From Rhodobacteraceae bacterium (ex Bugula neritina AB1) (lineage in GTDB: Bacteria > Pseudomonadota > Alphaproteobacteria > Rhodobacterales > Rhodobacteraceae): a DNA stretch of 64,000 bases. The position numbers and the translations under genes are program-made. Where the stretch lies: the NCBI GenBank assembly GCA_001730095.1, contig MDLF01000096.1, positions 1 to 64,000 on the forward strand. The letters are read 5' to 3'. Below are positions 17,321 through 26,367 of this stretch, piece by piece. The notes beneath the pieces are model-generated. The model was not told where the DNA came from and made no database searches. It saw nothing but the letters and a program-made list of their open reading frames with translations. The first letter of the stretch is position 1. The number at the start of each line of letters is the position of its first letter.

Positions 17321-18427
17321 TCAATCAGGAGCAGCCCCATGGTCAAAAACAATAACATTGCGTCGGGCACTGCCGGTTTTGGTGTCTGCTATGGCTTCGT
17401 TTATCTGATCAAGAGACCAGCGGCCCGAAATCAGTTCGTCCAGTTTTAGGCGTCCCTGCTGGTACAGATCCACAATCCAGGGAATGTCCCGCTGAATTAC
17501 GGTGTCTCCCATTTTGGAACCTATCAGACCCTGTCCCAAGGCCGCGAGGACAACAGGTTCGTAAGCAGATTTGGCTCCGGAATGGGGCATGCCGATCAGC
17601 ACGGCCTTTCCGCCGCGGGCCAAATAGCGCAGGGCCTGATCGTAAGCAGGAATGGCGCCGACGGTAACCAGAACTGCATCAGCACCGCGCCCGCCTAAAG
17701 CCTGGTGCACGGCTTTCCACGGCTTGTCTTCGGTTGCAAGAACCCCGTCGGTGGCGCCAAACGCGTTTGCGATTTCCAGTTTCTCCTGGGTCGTGTCGAC
17801 AGCCACAATGCGGCGGGCGCCTGCAATACGGGCGCCTTGGATTGCATTTAGGCCGACGCCGCCTGCGCCAATGACCACGACGTCCTGACCTGCGCGCAGC
17901 CCTGCCGCGTTAACGGTTGCCCCAACACCAGTGATAACCCCGCAGGAAATCAGGGCTGCAGCATCTTTGCGGATGCCTGCGGGGATTTTCACAATCTGGC
18001 GCTGGTCCACCACCACTTTTTCCGCAAAGGCACCGCACGCCATTGCCTGATCCAGCGGTGTGCCGCTGGCGGTTTTCAAAGGTCCGTTCACAGTGTCAAA
18101 GGCGGTCTCGCAGATGACTGGCCTGCCGCCAGCGCAGGACGGACAGGTTCCGCAGCTGCGGATCAATGTGACCACCACAGAGTCACCTTTGGCAAAGCCT
18201 TGTACGCCTGCTCCGACACCAGTGATGACCCCTGCCGCCTCGTGGCCGTAGACCGCAGGCAGATGTCCGCCCCAGGCACCTTCGGCAAAGGAAATGTCGC
18301 TGTGGCAAATCGCGACTGCGTCCAGCGTGATCTCGACTTGGCCCAATGCCGGTGGAGCCAGTTGTATCTCCTCTACGATCAGGGGGGCACCGAATTCACG
18401 GCAGACTGCAGCTTTGATCGTTTGCAT
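17321..18427 (-). CDS. Zinc-dependent alcohol dehydrogenase (MDR family)
   Basis: A 368-residue medium-chain dehydrogenase. Catalytic zinc ligands appear in AICHSD (about Cys39) and GHEAAG (about His61); the structural-zinc lobe is CGTCPSCAGGRPVIC (four Cys, about 92-106). The NAD(P) fold starts at VVIGAGGVGLNAIQG (about 190), and the Asp of VAVDTTQEK points to NAD(H). The layout is close to the class III / glutathione-dependent branch, but substrate cannot be assigned. GGGAG precedes the ATG by 7 nt. The gene stands alone behind the pca genes on the same strand, with a 112-base gap. Confidence 0.9.
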   Translation of the reverse strand: MQTIKAAVCREFGAPLIVEEIQLAPPALGQVEITLDAVAICHSDISFAEGAWGGHLPAVYGHEAAGVITGVGAGVQGFAKGDSVVVTLIRSCGTCPSCAGGRPVICETAFDTVNGPLKTASGTPLDQAMACGAFAEKVVVDQRQIVKIPAGIRKDAAALISCGVITGVGATVNAAGLRAGQDVVVIGAGGVGLNAIQGARIAGARRIVAVDTTQEKLEIANAFGATDGVLATEDKPWKAVHQALGGRGADAVLVTVGAIPAYDQALRYLARGGKAVLIGMPHSGAKSAYEPVVLAALGQGLIGSKMGDTVIQRDIPWIVDLYQQGRLKLDELISGRWSLDQINEAIADTKTGSARRNVIVFDHGAAPD

Positions 18428-18539
18428 TCGCTTACTCCCTGTTTGTGGTCAGGGTGAAGGCACACTGTTGCCGTATCAAGCGGCATTGCGCAGCAGGGCG
18501 CGCGTTGTAACGTCACAGAAAGCAGGCTGGATGATCTAT

Positions 18540-19880
18540 TTAGGAAGAAAGGCCCAAGCTTTCTGCCGCCTTGCAGAATTGCATCGCTTCCTGTGGTGCA
18601 TGGCCTAACTGCCGTGCCGGGTCGAACAAGATGTCACACTCCAGATCCGGGTGGTTGCGTGCAACAAGATCCTGCAACGGTATTTTCAAGCTCTGGGCTT
18701 CCTGGCACAGAGCTTTGACCGCTGCTTGGGCATCCGGCCTTGGCATTTGCGCGGCAAGGGCAAAACTCAGCGATTCTGCGTGGATCATGCCAAGCCCCTG
18801 CGACAAGGCTGTCGCCATTGCTGCTGAATTGGGCGTCAATCCGGCGCACAGACCATTCCCGGTTTTGGCGGCGCTCGCCGCGCCCAGCACGATCTGCGGC
18901 AGGCATATCCACTCGCTGAACCAGGCCGCTCCATCGCGTTGGTGCTGATGGGTTGCTGCGCCCTGAAGAACAGAGAACAAGCCGCTGCCTTGCCGGGCCA
19001 GTGCCGTCAGCGCCGAGGGGGCCACCGGGTTCTGCTTCTGCGGTATGGTGGAGGAGGCGCCAGTCCCACCCAGCCAGATTTCTTCAATTCCGCTCTGCAC
19101 CAGCGCGGTGCAATCCTCGCCGATCTTGCCAAAGGCCAGAGTGACACGCAGCAGCCAATCTGCAATCCGCAGTACCGGCGTTCGATCGGTGTGCCAATTG
19201 CGTCCGGGATCCTGCAGCGCCAGCCCCTTTGCCATGGCTGCACGCACGTCCGGCGCCGTTGGACCCAATGCACTGGATGTCCCAGCCGCACCGGACAGGG
19301 ACACCAAAAGGCAGGACTGCCGCAAGGCTGGCAGCTCCTCTAGCAGGTTCAGCAACGGCATGCCCCAGGATGCCGCAACAGCGCCGAAACTGGTGGGGGT
19401 TGCGTGCTGCCCATAGGTGCGGGCGGCCATCGGCAGCTCTGCATGTGCCCTGGCCAGTTTGGCAAGCGACGGAACCGCGGCCTTCACATCTTCCTCAATC
19501 AGTGCCAGCACCTGACGCAGCCGCAGCATCAAGGCGCTGTCCATGATATCCTGCGAGGTCGCGCCCCAATGCACGTATTGTGCATGTTCGGGAGCCTTCA
19601 TTTCTTCGCGGAATGCTGCCACCAACCCTGGAACAGGCACACCATTCTGTTCTGAAGGCCGTTTCAGAACGCCTGGATCTACGGCAATTTCAACCACCGC
19701 GCGCCCGATCGCAGCAGCACTTTCCTGCGGGATTACACCGGCTTTACCCTGTGCCTTTGCCAGTGCGCCTTCCACCAGCAACATGGCGCGCACTTCGGCG
19801 CTGTCGGAAAACAGGCGGCTTGCCTCGCCGCTGCAAAAAAGCCCGCCGTAAATCTGGCTGTCGAAGACGGATCCTGCCAT
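18540..19880 (-). CDS. pcaB: 3-carboxy-cis,cis-muconate cycloisomerase
   Basis: A 446-residue member of the fumarase/aspartase superfamily that lactonises 3-carboxymuconate in the protocatechuate branch of the beta-ketoadipate pathway. It shows the superfamily signature GASSTIPQKQNP (about 270-282), the early substrate loop VHWGATSQDIMDSA (about 103) and the Arg/His TYGQHATPTSFG segment. Length matches bacterial PcaB. AAGGA lies 6 nt before the ATG, which overlaps the preceding hydrolase stop (TGATG). The operon order is pcaD, hydrolase, pcaB; pcaC, pcaH and pcaG are not in this window. Confidence 0.95.
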   Translation of the reverse strand: MAGSVFDSQIYGGLFCSGEASRLFSDSAEVRAMLLVEGALAKAQGKAGVIPQESAAAIGRAVVEIAVDPGVLKRPSEQNGVPVPGLVAAFREEMKAPEHAQYVHWGATSQDIMDSALMLRLRQVLALIEEDVKAAVPSLAKLARAHAELPMAARTYGQHATPTSFGAVAASWGMPLLNLLEELPALRQSCLLVSLSGAAGTSSALGPTAPDVRAAMAKGLALQDPGRNWHTDRTPVLRIADWLLRVTLAFGKIGEDCTALVQSGIEEIWLGGTGASSTIPQKQNPVAPSALTALARQGSGLFSVLQGAATHQHQRDGAAWFSEWICLPQIVLGAASAAKTGNGLCAGLTPNSAAMATALSQGLGMIHAESLSFALAAQMPRPDAQAAVKALCQEAQSLKIPLQDLVARNHPDLECDILFDPARQLGHAPQEAMQFCKAAESLGLSS

Positions 19881-20590
19881 CAGAATTCCTTTGCTAAATG
19901 TCCGGCCATTTCCGCCAGTCCCTTAGGGTCAGCAAAGAAGGGCGAGTGGGAAGTTTTCATATCAAGTCTACGCTCAGCCGGAAGCCGCGCAGCCATCTGC
20001 GCCTGATACTCTGGTGGGATAACCCGGTCTGCGGTGCAACGGACGTATGCCTTGGGTATGGCGTCAAACCGGTGACCCAGGCGGATTGGTGTGTCCTGCG
20101 GCAAAATCGGCTGCTGGCAGAGATTACCCATTGCAAAGCGCACAGATTCAGAGGGGCAGTCGTGATAGAACAGGTCCGGTGTGGTCTCTGGTATCAGGCT
20201 GTATGCAGTGCCTGCTTCATTCTTTCGTGTAGCCCCTTCCAGAGTTTGCCGAGGTCCAGCCTTGCGCATATCAATCAGGGACATGTCGCTGACTGGCAAA
20301 TAGGCGCAAAGATAAATCAACCCGCGCAGTCCGCCCGGATGCGCCTCTGCTGCTGCAGAAATCGGAAAGCCGCCCCATGAGTGTCCGATAATCACCGTGC
20401 CCGGAGTGGAGGCTGCCGCAATCGCGTCAGCTGTTTCCGCCAGAGTAACGCCTGCAGGGTCGCGCCCGTCTCCATGGCCGGGCAGGGTAATGGCGCGGGC
20501 TTTGTGGCCACTTGCCTCAAGCACCGGGATCACATCGCGCCAGCACCAGGCGCCGTGGCAGGATCCGTGAACAAGCAGGAAATCAGCCAA
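19880..20590 (-). CDS. Alpha/beta hydrolase, plant-esterase/HNL-like
   Basis: A 236-residue alpha/beta hydrolase resembling the salicylate-methylesterase/hydroxynitrile-lyase group. It opens with FLLVHGSCHGAWCW (oxyanion loop), has the nucleophile elbow GHSWGG (Ser about 70), and probably uses the Asp and His of the later CTADRVIPPEYQ and TSHSPFFADP segments. It is translationally coupled on both sides: its ATG overlaps the pcaD stop by 8 nt, and its stop overlaps the pcaB start. The position inside a pca operon suggests an ester of an aromatic acid as substrate (inference). Confidence 0.88.
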   Translation of the reverse strand: MADFLLVHGSCHGAWCWRDVIPVLEASGHKARAITLPGHGDGRDPAGVTLAETADAIAAASTPGTVIIGHSWGGFPISAAAEAHPGGLRGLIYLCAYLPVSDMSLIDMRKAGPRQTLEGATRKNEAGTAYSLIPETTPDLFYHDCPSESVRFAMGNLCQQPILPQDTPIRLGHRFDAIPKAYVRCTADRVIPPEYQAQMAARLPAERRLDMKTSHSPFFADPKGLAEMAGHLAKEF

Positions 20591-21374
20591 TGTGCCCGGT
20601 CTCCCTCAGGAAGCTGGTCAGGCGTTGGGCGTATTCATCCGGCTGCTCGACACAGGGGATATGGCCTGCGCGCCTTATCAGATGGAATTGACTGCCGGGG
20701 ATCAGATCCACCGTTTCCCGGACCAGATCAGGTGGGGTGGCGCCGTCCTCCGACCCGGCGATGCCAAGGCAAGGCAAGCGCAACCCGCTGGTGGGTGTGT
20801 AAAAATCGGTGCCTGCAATTGCTGCGCAGCAGCCGGCGTAGCCTTCGCGTGATTGCTGCAACAGCATGTTCCGCCACAACTGCATGTCCGGCGCGGAGCG
20901 GAACCCGCGCGCAAACCAGCGGTCCATCACAGCGTCAGCCAGCGCCTCAATGCCTTGGCTTTGAACGATGCGGGCCCGTTCTTTCCACATCTCGGCTGTG
21001 CCGATCTTGGCGGCAGTGTTCGACAGGACCAGTGCCCGCACCTGATCCAGGCGTTTGACTGCCAAACCTTGGGCAATCATGCCGCCGATCGACAGGCCCA
21101 CAAACACGCAGTCCCGTACCTCCAGATGATCCAGCAGCCGCTCTGCGTCCCGCACCAGCGCGCCCATTGAATACGGAGAGGGCGGACAGGAGGACAGCCC
21201 ATGCCCGCGCGTGTCATAGCGGATAATGCGCAGACCTTCGGGCAGTTGGTCCACCACCGCATCCCAGACCCTCAGGTCGGTGCCAAGCGAATTGGCAAAG
21301 ACAATGGGTGCACCATTCGGTTTCCCGTCAACACGGAAGTGAAGCTGGACATCGCCCAGGTCCGCAATTTGCAT
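20583..21374 (-). CDS. pcaD: 3-oxoadipate enol-lactonase
   Basis: A 263-residue alpha/beta hydrolase that opens beta-ketoadipate enol-lactone to 3-oxoadipate. Family features: FANSLGTDLRVWDAV (about 22-36), RYDTRGHGLS (about 53), nucleophile GLSIGG (Ser about 92) and GHIPCVEQP with the catalytic His near the C-terminus. The start at 21374 is supported by GAGG 6 nt upstream; a longer frame would add 36 residues that overlap the next gene's tail. It leads the three-gene unit with the plant-esterase-like hydrolase and pcaB. Confidence 0.93.
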   Translation of the reverse strand: MQIADLGDVQLHFRVDGKPNGAPIVFANSLGTDLRVWDAVVDQLPEGLRIIRYDTRGHGLSSCPPSPYSMGALVRDAERLLDHLEVRDCVFVGLSIGGMIAQGLAVKRLDQVRALVLSNTAAKIGTAEMWKERARIVQSQGIEALADAVMDRWFARGFRSAPDMQLWRNMLLQQSREGYAGCCAAIAGTDFYTPTSGLRLPCLGIAGSEDGATPPDLVRETVDLIPGSQFHLIRRAGHIPCVEQPDEYAQRLTSFLRETGHIG

Positions 21375-21444
21375 GGAGCGCCTCTTTGTTGTTCCGTCGC
21401 AGTTTACCTGCGCCAGGGCAGGGAGGTAAAGCAGGCGACCTGGC

Positions 21445-22641
21445 TCAGCTTCGCAGTTCCATGTGGGCCATGATCTGCCCATGGTCCGAGGCCAGTTTGT
21501 TGTACGGCGCTTCCGGATGGCTGCCGTCGGTCAAATGGTCGTTGAAAACGCTGTAGTAATGCATTTTTCCAACGGCGCCGTCCCAGGCGGGGTCGAAATG
21601 GCGCGACATGTAGATCTGATCAATGCTCTCGTGCACGCCGCCAAAGGCGGTTGTGTAAACCACATCGCGCAGGGATTTCCGCAGGAACATCTTTTCGGCA
21701 GACCGCAGCCGCACCCGGTCGATGGCTTCGCGGATCTGAACGTCTTCTTCACTGCTGTAACGATCGCCGCCATGTTCGGCATCATGGCGCAGCATCCAGG
21801 CGTAGTTCTTAAACGGTGTCTCGCCCGAAATGATTTCACTGCTGACAGCATGCTCGCCGTCGTTGAAATCGCCCAGCACCATCACAGGGCGGCCCTGTTC
21901 CAGATCGTCCAAAACTGCACGGCGCAGTACCCAGGCTTCGGCCATGCGTCTTAGTGCAGCGCGCAGGGACCCCATCGCCCGGCCTGCAGCGTCATAGGCT
22001 GTCAGCACGGCTTCCGGCGGGTAGGGGGCGCCTTGGGGTTTGATGTATTCCCCCAGTTTCGACTTCAGGTGGCAGTTGTAGACGCTGATCACCTGCCCTC
22101 CGACAGGCACCCGCACTTTGAGTATCGGCCGGGACAGGCGGCGCAGCGTGTAGAAACCGGCATCGTCTTCTTCGCCCAGGCAGGCCATGGGAATGTCCAG
22201 CGGCTGTGCCAGATCCTGAATGATCGCAGGCTCGTCGACAAAGCCAAACCGGGACAGCACAGCCAGCCCCGGCCGCCGCTTGCCGGGTTCACCGGTGTCA
22301 TTGAAATTCGGGGCAAAGGCGACTTCGGCCTCAGCGTAGGAACCATAGGCAAGCTTTTGAAAAATCGCTTTGCGGTGGTAGCGTTTGGACGGATCAGGGA
22401 TGCTGGCTGCATTGGCCTGCGCGCCGCGGCGGTCCGCTTCGGCAATCACCTGCCGCAATGATGCTTCGTCGAAGATTTCTTGGAAACCGACGATATCGGC
22501 ATTCAGTGTCAGCAACTGGTCGGCCATCCAGTCTGCTTTCCAGGCGTATTCCTCGGGCGTGTAGCTCTGAAAGCGGTAATACTCCTTTTCTGGGCCAATC
22601 AGGTTTTTGGCGTTGAAAGAAGCGATGGTGAAACGTGTCAT
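21445..22641 (-). CDS. Endonuclease/exonuclease/phosphatase family protein
   Basis: A 398-residue EEP-fold metallohydrolase. The family landmarks are all present: ASFNAKNL at the start, DIVGFQEIFD (metal Glu, about 56), VYNCHLKS (about 188), LGDFNDGEHA (about 258) and the terminal SDHGQI (His). The family contains nucleases, phosphodiesterases and lipid phosphatases; no membrane anchor or signal peptide is seen, so a cytoplasmic nuclease or phosphatase is most likely. It lies between the PLP dehydratase and pcaD on the same strand with gaps of 45 and 70 bases. Confidence 0.88.
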   Translation of the reverse strand: MTRFTIASFNAKNLIGPEKEYYRFQSYTPEEYAWKADWMADQLLTLNADIVGFQEIFDEASLRQVIAEADRRGAQANAASIPDPSKRYHRKAIFQKLAYGSYAEAEVAFAPNFNDTGEPGKRRPGLAVLSRFGFVDEPAIIQDLAQPLDIPMACLGEEDDAGFYTLRRLSRPILKVRVPVGGQVISVYNCHLKSKLGEYIKPQGAPYPPEAVLTAYDAAGRAMGSLRAALRRMAEAWVLRRAVLDDLEQGRPVMVLGDFNDGEHAVSSEIISGETPFKNYAWMLRHDAEHGGDRYSSEEDVQIREAIDRVRLRSAEKMFLRKSLRDVVYTTAFGGVHESIDQIYMSRHFDPAWDGAVGKMHYYSVFNDHLTDGSHPEAPYNKLASDHGQIMAHMELRS

Positions 22642-22686
22642 GACGTGTCCCCTTTGTGGCCGGGCGTTCGATCGCGCGGTCAGAAC

Positions 22687-23664
22687 TTAAGCATAGCGCG
22701 CGAGCGCCTCTTCGAACAGCTTTGCATCCACATTGCCGCCCGTGGCAATCGCAATCACCGCATCGCCTTTGATATCATCTGCATGGAACAGGGCCGCAGC
22801 AAGGGAGGCTGCACCGCCGGGCTCCAGCACAATCTTCAGCCGCAAAAATGCAAGAGCCATGGCACGCATGGCCTCTTCCTCAGAGATAACGATGCCAGGT
22901 CCGCAAAGGCGTCTGAGAATCGGAAACGTGATCTGACCAGGTTCCGGCGTCAAAATTGCGTCGCAGATTGAGCCAGAGATGCGTGTGTTGCTGCGGATGT
23001 CACCGTCTGCAAGCGAGCGGGTCACATCGTCAAACCCCTCCGGCTCCACCGGGCGCACACGCAACCCCGGAGCTCGGGCCTCTAGCGCCAAGGCTATGCC
23101 CGAGGAAAGCCCGCCACCACCGCAGTTCACCAGAACGTCTGCTTTGGTGACGCCTTCTGCAGCGGCCTGCTCGGCGATTTCCAGGCCTGCTGTGCCTTGG
23201 CCTGCGATAACCAGGGGGTCATCATAGGGCTTGATCAGTGTCAGCCCGCGTTCTTGTGCATGTTCGGCTCCAACTGCTTCCCGGCTTTCACCGCCCGCGC
23301 GATCGTACAGCACCACGTCAGCACCCAGGTCGCGGGTGTTCTGGATTTTCAGTTGCGGCGCGTCTGCGGGCATCACGATAACGGCCGGTGCCCCATGCGC
23401 TTTGGCTGCTGCTGCCACGCCTTGCGCATGATTGCCGCTGGAATAGGCGATCACGCCGCGCCTGCGGGCTTCCTCCGGCAGGGCCGAAACTGCCGACCAG
23501 CCGCCGCGGAATTTGAAGGAGCCTGTGTGCTGCAGACACTCGGCCTTCACAAGCAGCCGCCGCCCGGCGATTTCATCGAGAAATGGCGATGACACCAGCG
23601 GCGTCACCCGGGCCTGGCCTTTCAGCCGCTCGGCGGCGGCTTCAATCATGGCAATCGAAGTCAT
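22687..23664 (-). CDS. Threonine/serine dehydratase (PLP fold type II)
   Basis: A 325-residue PLP enzyme of the threonine dehydratase/serine racemase group that deaminates hydroxy amino acids. The PLP lysine lies in GSFKFRGGWSA (Lys about 51). SSGNHAQGVA (about 75) and the phosphate loop NCGGGGLSSG (about 178) bind the cofactor. There is no C-terminal regulatory ACT domain, so it is the short catabolic type. Its ATG overlaps the hydrolase stop by 4 nt. Relatives include threo-3-hydroxyaspartate dehydratase; the true substrate is open. Confidence 0.9.
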   Translation of the reverse strand: MTSIAMIEAAAERLKGQARVTPLVSSPFLDEIAGRRLLVKAECLQHTGSFKFRGGWSAVSALPEEARRRGVIAYSSGNHAQGVAAAAKAHGAPAVIVMPADAPQLKIQNTRDLGADVVLYDRAGGESREAVGAEHAQERGLTLIKPYDDPLVIAGQGTAGLEIAEQAAAEGVTKADVLVNCGGGGLSSGIALALEARAPGLRVRPVEPEGFDDVTRSLADGDIRSNTRISGSICDAILTPEPGQITFPILRRLCGPGIVISEEEAMRAMALAFLRLKIVLEPGGAASLAAALFHADDIKGDAVIAIATGGNVDAKLFEEALARYA

Positions 23665-24491
23665 TGGATCTGCTCCAGAACGGAATGAACAAGGGCGAGC
23701 GCCTCAGGCTCATCAAGAAAGGGTACATGGCCGCGATTGGCGATTTCTACGGCCTGCAAGGTGGGCAGGCGGCGCTGCATTTCAGAGAAGGTTGCGGGGC
23801 TCAATATATCTGAGTTCGAACCGCGGATAACACCGCATGGCAAGCCCTCCAATGCCAGGAACAAAGGCCATAGATCCGGTGGAGGACCTGCTTCAGCCTG
23901 CTGAAGTAAGGCGTCTCGCAGACGCGGATCATAGCGAAGGGCAAGCCCGCTGGGGGTTTGATCATAGAAGGCCTGAACTTCCTGCTGCCAGCGTGCCGGT
24001 GACACGTCGGGAAACGCGGGTGCCATCAGGGTGGCGAGTGTTTCGGCTGCTTGCTCCCAGTTTTTTGCAGTTGGCCGCCGACCAACATATTCCATGATGC
24101 GGGCAATGCCGCCGGGCGGTATCTCCGGGCCAAGATCATTGAGGATGACGGCTGACAGCCTGTCTTTGGCGATTGCTGCGAGCGTCATTGCCACCAGCCC
24201 GCCGCGGGAGGTGCCAAGAATGGCAGCTCGGGCTAAGTTCAGATGGTCCAGAAGTTCCAGCACATCCTGTGTTTCGCGCAGGACATTGTAATTCATGAAC
24301 TCAGGATCATGGTCAGAGTGACCGCGTCCACGGGCATCCAAAGTGATCAAACGGTACTGGCTTGCATGGGGCGCAAAATACCGAAAATCCCGGCTGTCGC
24401 GGGTCAGCCCGGCAAGGCATAGAAGCGGCAGCCCTTCGCCGTTGTCGGCGTAGTGCAGATGCAGCCCGTCTGATGTTTCAAAGAATGCCAT
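23661..24491 (-). CDS. Alpha/beta hydrolase
   Basis: A 276-residue alpha/beta hydrolase. It begins with a short substrate strand pair, then CLAGLTRDSRDF (oxyanion hole), LDARGRGHSD, nucleophile elbow GTSRGG (Ser about 104) and a C-terminal NRGHVPFLDEP with the catalytic His. It resembles the enol-lactonase/haloperoxidase-type group rather than haloalkane dehalogenases, because the nucleophile is Ser and not Asp. It lies 8 nt after the haloacid dehalogenase and overlaps the PLP dehydratase by 4 nt, so three genes form one coupled unit. Confidence 0.88.
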   Translation of the reverse strand: MAFFETSDGLHLHYADNGEGLPLLCLAGLTRDSRDFRYFAPHASQYRLITLDARGRGHSDHDPEFMNYNVLRETQDVLELLDHLNLARAAILGTSRGGLVAMTLAAIAKDRLSAVILNDLGPEIPPGGIARIMEYVGRRPTAKNWEQAAETLATLMAPAFPDVSPARWQQEVQAFYDQTPSGLALRYDPRLRDALLQQAEAGPPPDLWPLFLALEGLPCGVIRGSNSDILSPATFSEMQRRLPTLQAVEIANRGHVPFLDEPEALALVHSVLEQIQ

Positions 24492-24499
24492 GACGGGGT

Positions 24500-25186
24500 T
24501 CAGTTCCTGGCCAGGTCCGGGATGGAACTCAGGTCCGGCAAAACATGCGCGGGTTTCCAGGGCAGGCGGTCAACAGGTTCGCTCGCGCGGTTCACCCAGG
24601 CTGTTACAAACCCATACCCCGCAGCCCCCGCGGCGTCCCATCCGTTGGAGGAGACAAACAGAACCTCCTCCTTGGCGCAGCCAAACCGCTCGCCGACCAG
24701 ATCATAAACACGGGCGTCGGGTTTGAAAATTCCGACGCTCTCCACCGACAGCACGTCGTCCAGCACATGTCCCAGCCCTGCAGATTGTACAGCGCCATCC
24801 AGCATTGCAGGCGATCCGTTCGACAGGATCGCAGTGTTCATGCCCGCGGCTTTCAGCGCTTTCAGCATCGCGGGAACTTCCGGGTAGGCCTGCAGCTCCC
24901 AGTAAAGATCCAGAAGCCGTTGACGCAATGCGGCATCGCCGGCCAGCCCGGTTGCTTCCAATGCCCAATCCAAACCATCTTGCGTCACATCCCAGAAATC
25001 AGTGTGCGCATCGGTTATGGCCCGCAGCCACGTGTATTGAAGTTGCTTCAGTCGCCAATGGCTGGCCAACGTTGCCCAGCTATCCCTTAACTGAGGGAAT
25101 TGCGCTTCGCTGGCTGCCTGCCGCGCTGCGGCAGCGACATCGAAAAGGGTGCCGTAGGCATCGAAAATGCAGGTGCTGATTGGCAT
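24500..25186 (-). CDS. Haloacid dehalogenase, type II
   Basis: A 228-residue HAD-superfamily enzyme close to (S)-2-haloacid dehalogenase, which swaps halogen for hydroxyl on 2-haloalkanoic acids. It shows the nucleophile [14 protein letters not shown] (Asp about 8), [10 protein letters not shown] (motif II, about 115), KPDARVYDL (Lys about 149) and [16 protein letters not shown] (motif IV). The aromatic and Asn pattern around SSNGWD fits true dehalogenases. GGGAGG lies 4-5 nt before the ATG at 25186; a longer frame from 25252 has no site. Marine roseobacters commonly carry such enzymes. Confidence 0.9.
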   Translation of the reverse strand: MPISTCIFDAYGTLFDVAAAARQAASEAQFPQLRDSWATLASHWRLKQLQYTWLRAITDAHTDFWDVTQDGLDWALEATGLAGDAALRQRLLDLYWELQAYPEVPAMLKALKAAGMNTAILSNGSPAMLDGAVQSAGLGHVLDDVLSVESVGIFKPDARVYDLVGERFGCAKEEVLFVSSNGWDAAGAAGYGFVTAWVNRASEPVDRLPWKPAHVLPDLSSIPDLARN

Positions 25187-25322
25187 CGTTTCCTCCCTTG
25201 CGGCGAAGGTCGCACGAAGCCAGACAGAGGCAAAGCAGGAAATTGTACCCATACGGGTTTACTTCGCGCCTCTTGCCGCTACGTTGCCTCCCTTTGATAA
25301 CCCGCAATCAATTGGAGGTCTT

Positions 25323-25751
25323 ATGACCGGGGTAAAAAACGGCGACACCGTACGTATTCACTACACAGGCAAACTGACGGATGGCACCGTTTTTGACAGT
25401 TCCGAAGGACGCGATCCGCTGGAATTCACTGTTGGTGCCGGTCAGGTGATTGCGGGCATGGACGCAGGTCTGGAAGGCATGGGCGTTGGCGAAAAGAAGA
25501 CCCTCGAAATTCCTTGCGCCGAAGCCTATGGCCCGATCAATCCGGCGGCTCGTCAGGAAATTCCACGGGAGGGCATTCCCGAGGATATCCCGCTGGACCT
25601 TGGCACCCAGCTGCAAATGCAAAGCCCCGACGGCCAAGTATTGCCGGTGACTGTGGTGGAAGTCAGCGATGAGACTGTGACGCTGGATGCCAATCACTTT
25701 CTGGCCGGCAAAGATCTGGTGTTTGATATCGAACTGGTCTCGGTCAACTGA
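25323..25751 (+). CDS. FKBP-type peptidyl-prolyl cis-trans isomerase
   Basis: A 142-residue prolyl isomerase of the SlyD-like FKBP class: [29 protein letters not shown] at about 9-37 (divided here into the DGTVFDSS and IAGMD elements), then an insert-in-flap domain (about 65-120), and a final [16 protein letters not shown] typical of SlyD relatives. No signal peptide or His-rich tail, so a cytoplasmic folding helper. The ATG at 25323 follows GGAGG with 5 nt spacing. It is divergent from the haloacid dehalogenase. Confidence 0.92.
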   Translation: MTGVKNGDTVRIHYTGKLTDGTVFDSSEGRDPLEFTVGAGQVIAGMDAGLEGMGVGEKKTLEIPCAEAYGPINPAARQEIPREGIPEDIPLDLGTQLQMQSPDGQVLPVTVVEVSDETVTLDANHFLAGKDLVFDIELVSVN

Positions 25752-25812
25752 TCCGCTAAGCATGATAAGCCCGCCGGTATGAAGTTGACGCAAGATCTGC
25801 TAAGGTTCAGCC

Positions 25813-26307
25813 ATGATCGGCGGGTTCTATTTCCACAGGACAAAGGCAGCTGCTGGGGCGGTTGTTTTTATGATTGCTATGACTGCTGCAAAGGTGGCCC
25901 TGGCTGACTGCAGCGGCGCCAATGCTGTCACGGACGCCATTCGCCTTGGCGCTTTGGAAGCCGATCAATGGGATGCGGTGCCCGGCTTGCTGCGTGTGAC
26001 CGGGAAGGCACCGCATCATTGTGCGAGGGCAGCCGGTCTTGAGGGCGGGTCGGCGTCCTATTGTGCCTTTGTGTTTCCGTTCAGGTCTCTTGCCGCCAGC
26101 GAGACATTTTCCGGCCTGCTTGAACGCTTTGCGGAATGCCCAGCCGTGCCGGAGCTGACGACTGCCGGTCCTGCGGTGAACCATCCAGACAGTTACGAAC
26201 TGAAGGTCTTTCAGTTGGGAGCTGAGACAGTCTCATTGGCTTTGAAAGACAAGGGTGGGATAGCGCAGACCTATATTTTCGTCCGCATTGAAGCCGCAGG
26301 AGAATAG
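25813..26307 (+). CDS. Exported protein of unknown function
   Basis: A 164-residue protein with a clear signal peptide: positive residues, a hydrophobic run (about 12-30), and a likely cut after ALA before DCSG. The mature part has five cysteines in a mostly alpha/beta-looking sequence, including CARAAG, YCAFVFPF and ECPAVP, which suggests disulfides in the periplasm. I do not recognise a family. It follows the FKBP gene by 61 bases and ends just before a strong hairpin shared with the converging fab genes. Confidence 0.7.
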   Translation: MIGGFYFHRTKAAAGAVVFMIAMTAAKVALADCSGANAVTDAIRLGALEADQWDAVPGLLRVTGKAPHHCARAAGLEGGSASYCAFVFPFRSLAASETFSGLLERFAECPAVPELTTAGPAVNHPDSYELKVFQLGAETVSLALKDKGGIAQTYIFVRIEAAGE

Positions 26308-26320
26308 CAAACGCAAACGC

Positions 26321-26349
26321 AGACAAGGCGCCACAGTGGCGCCCTGTCT
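26321..26349. terminator. Bidirectional hairpin terminator
   Basis: Between the converging exported-protein gene and fabI lies a perfect stem GGCGCCAC-A-GTGGCGCC, extended by AGACA/TGTCT flanks with one unpaired base on each side. Position and symmetry fit a terminator serving both strands. No long T run follows, so strength is uncertain. Confidence 0.7.
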
Positions 26350-26367
26350 AAGCATTTAGAGCTTAAG

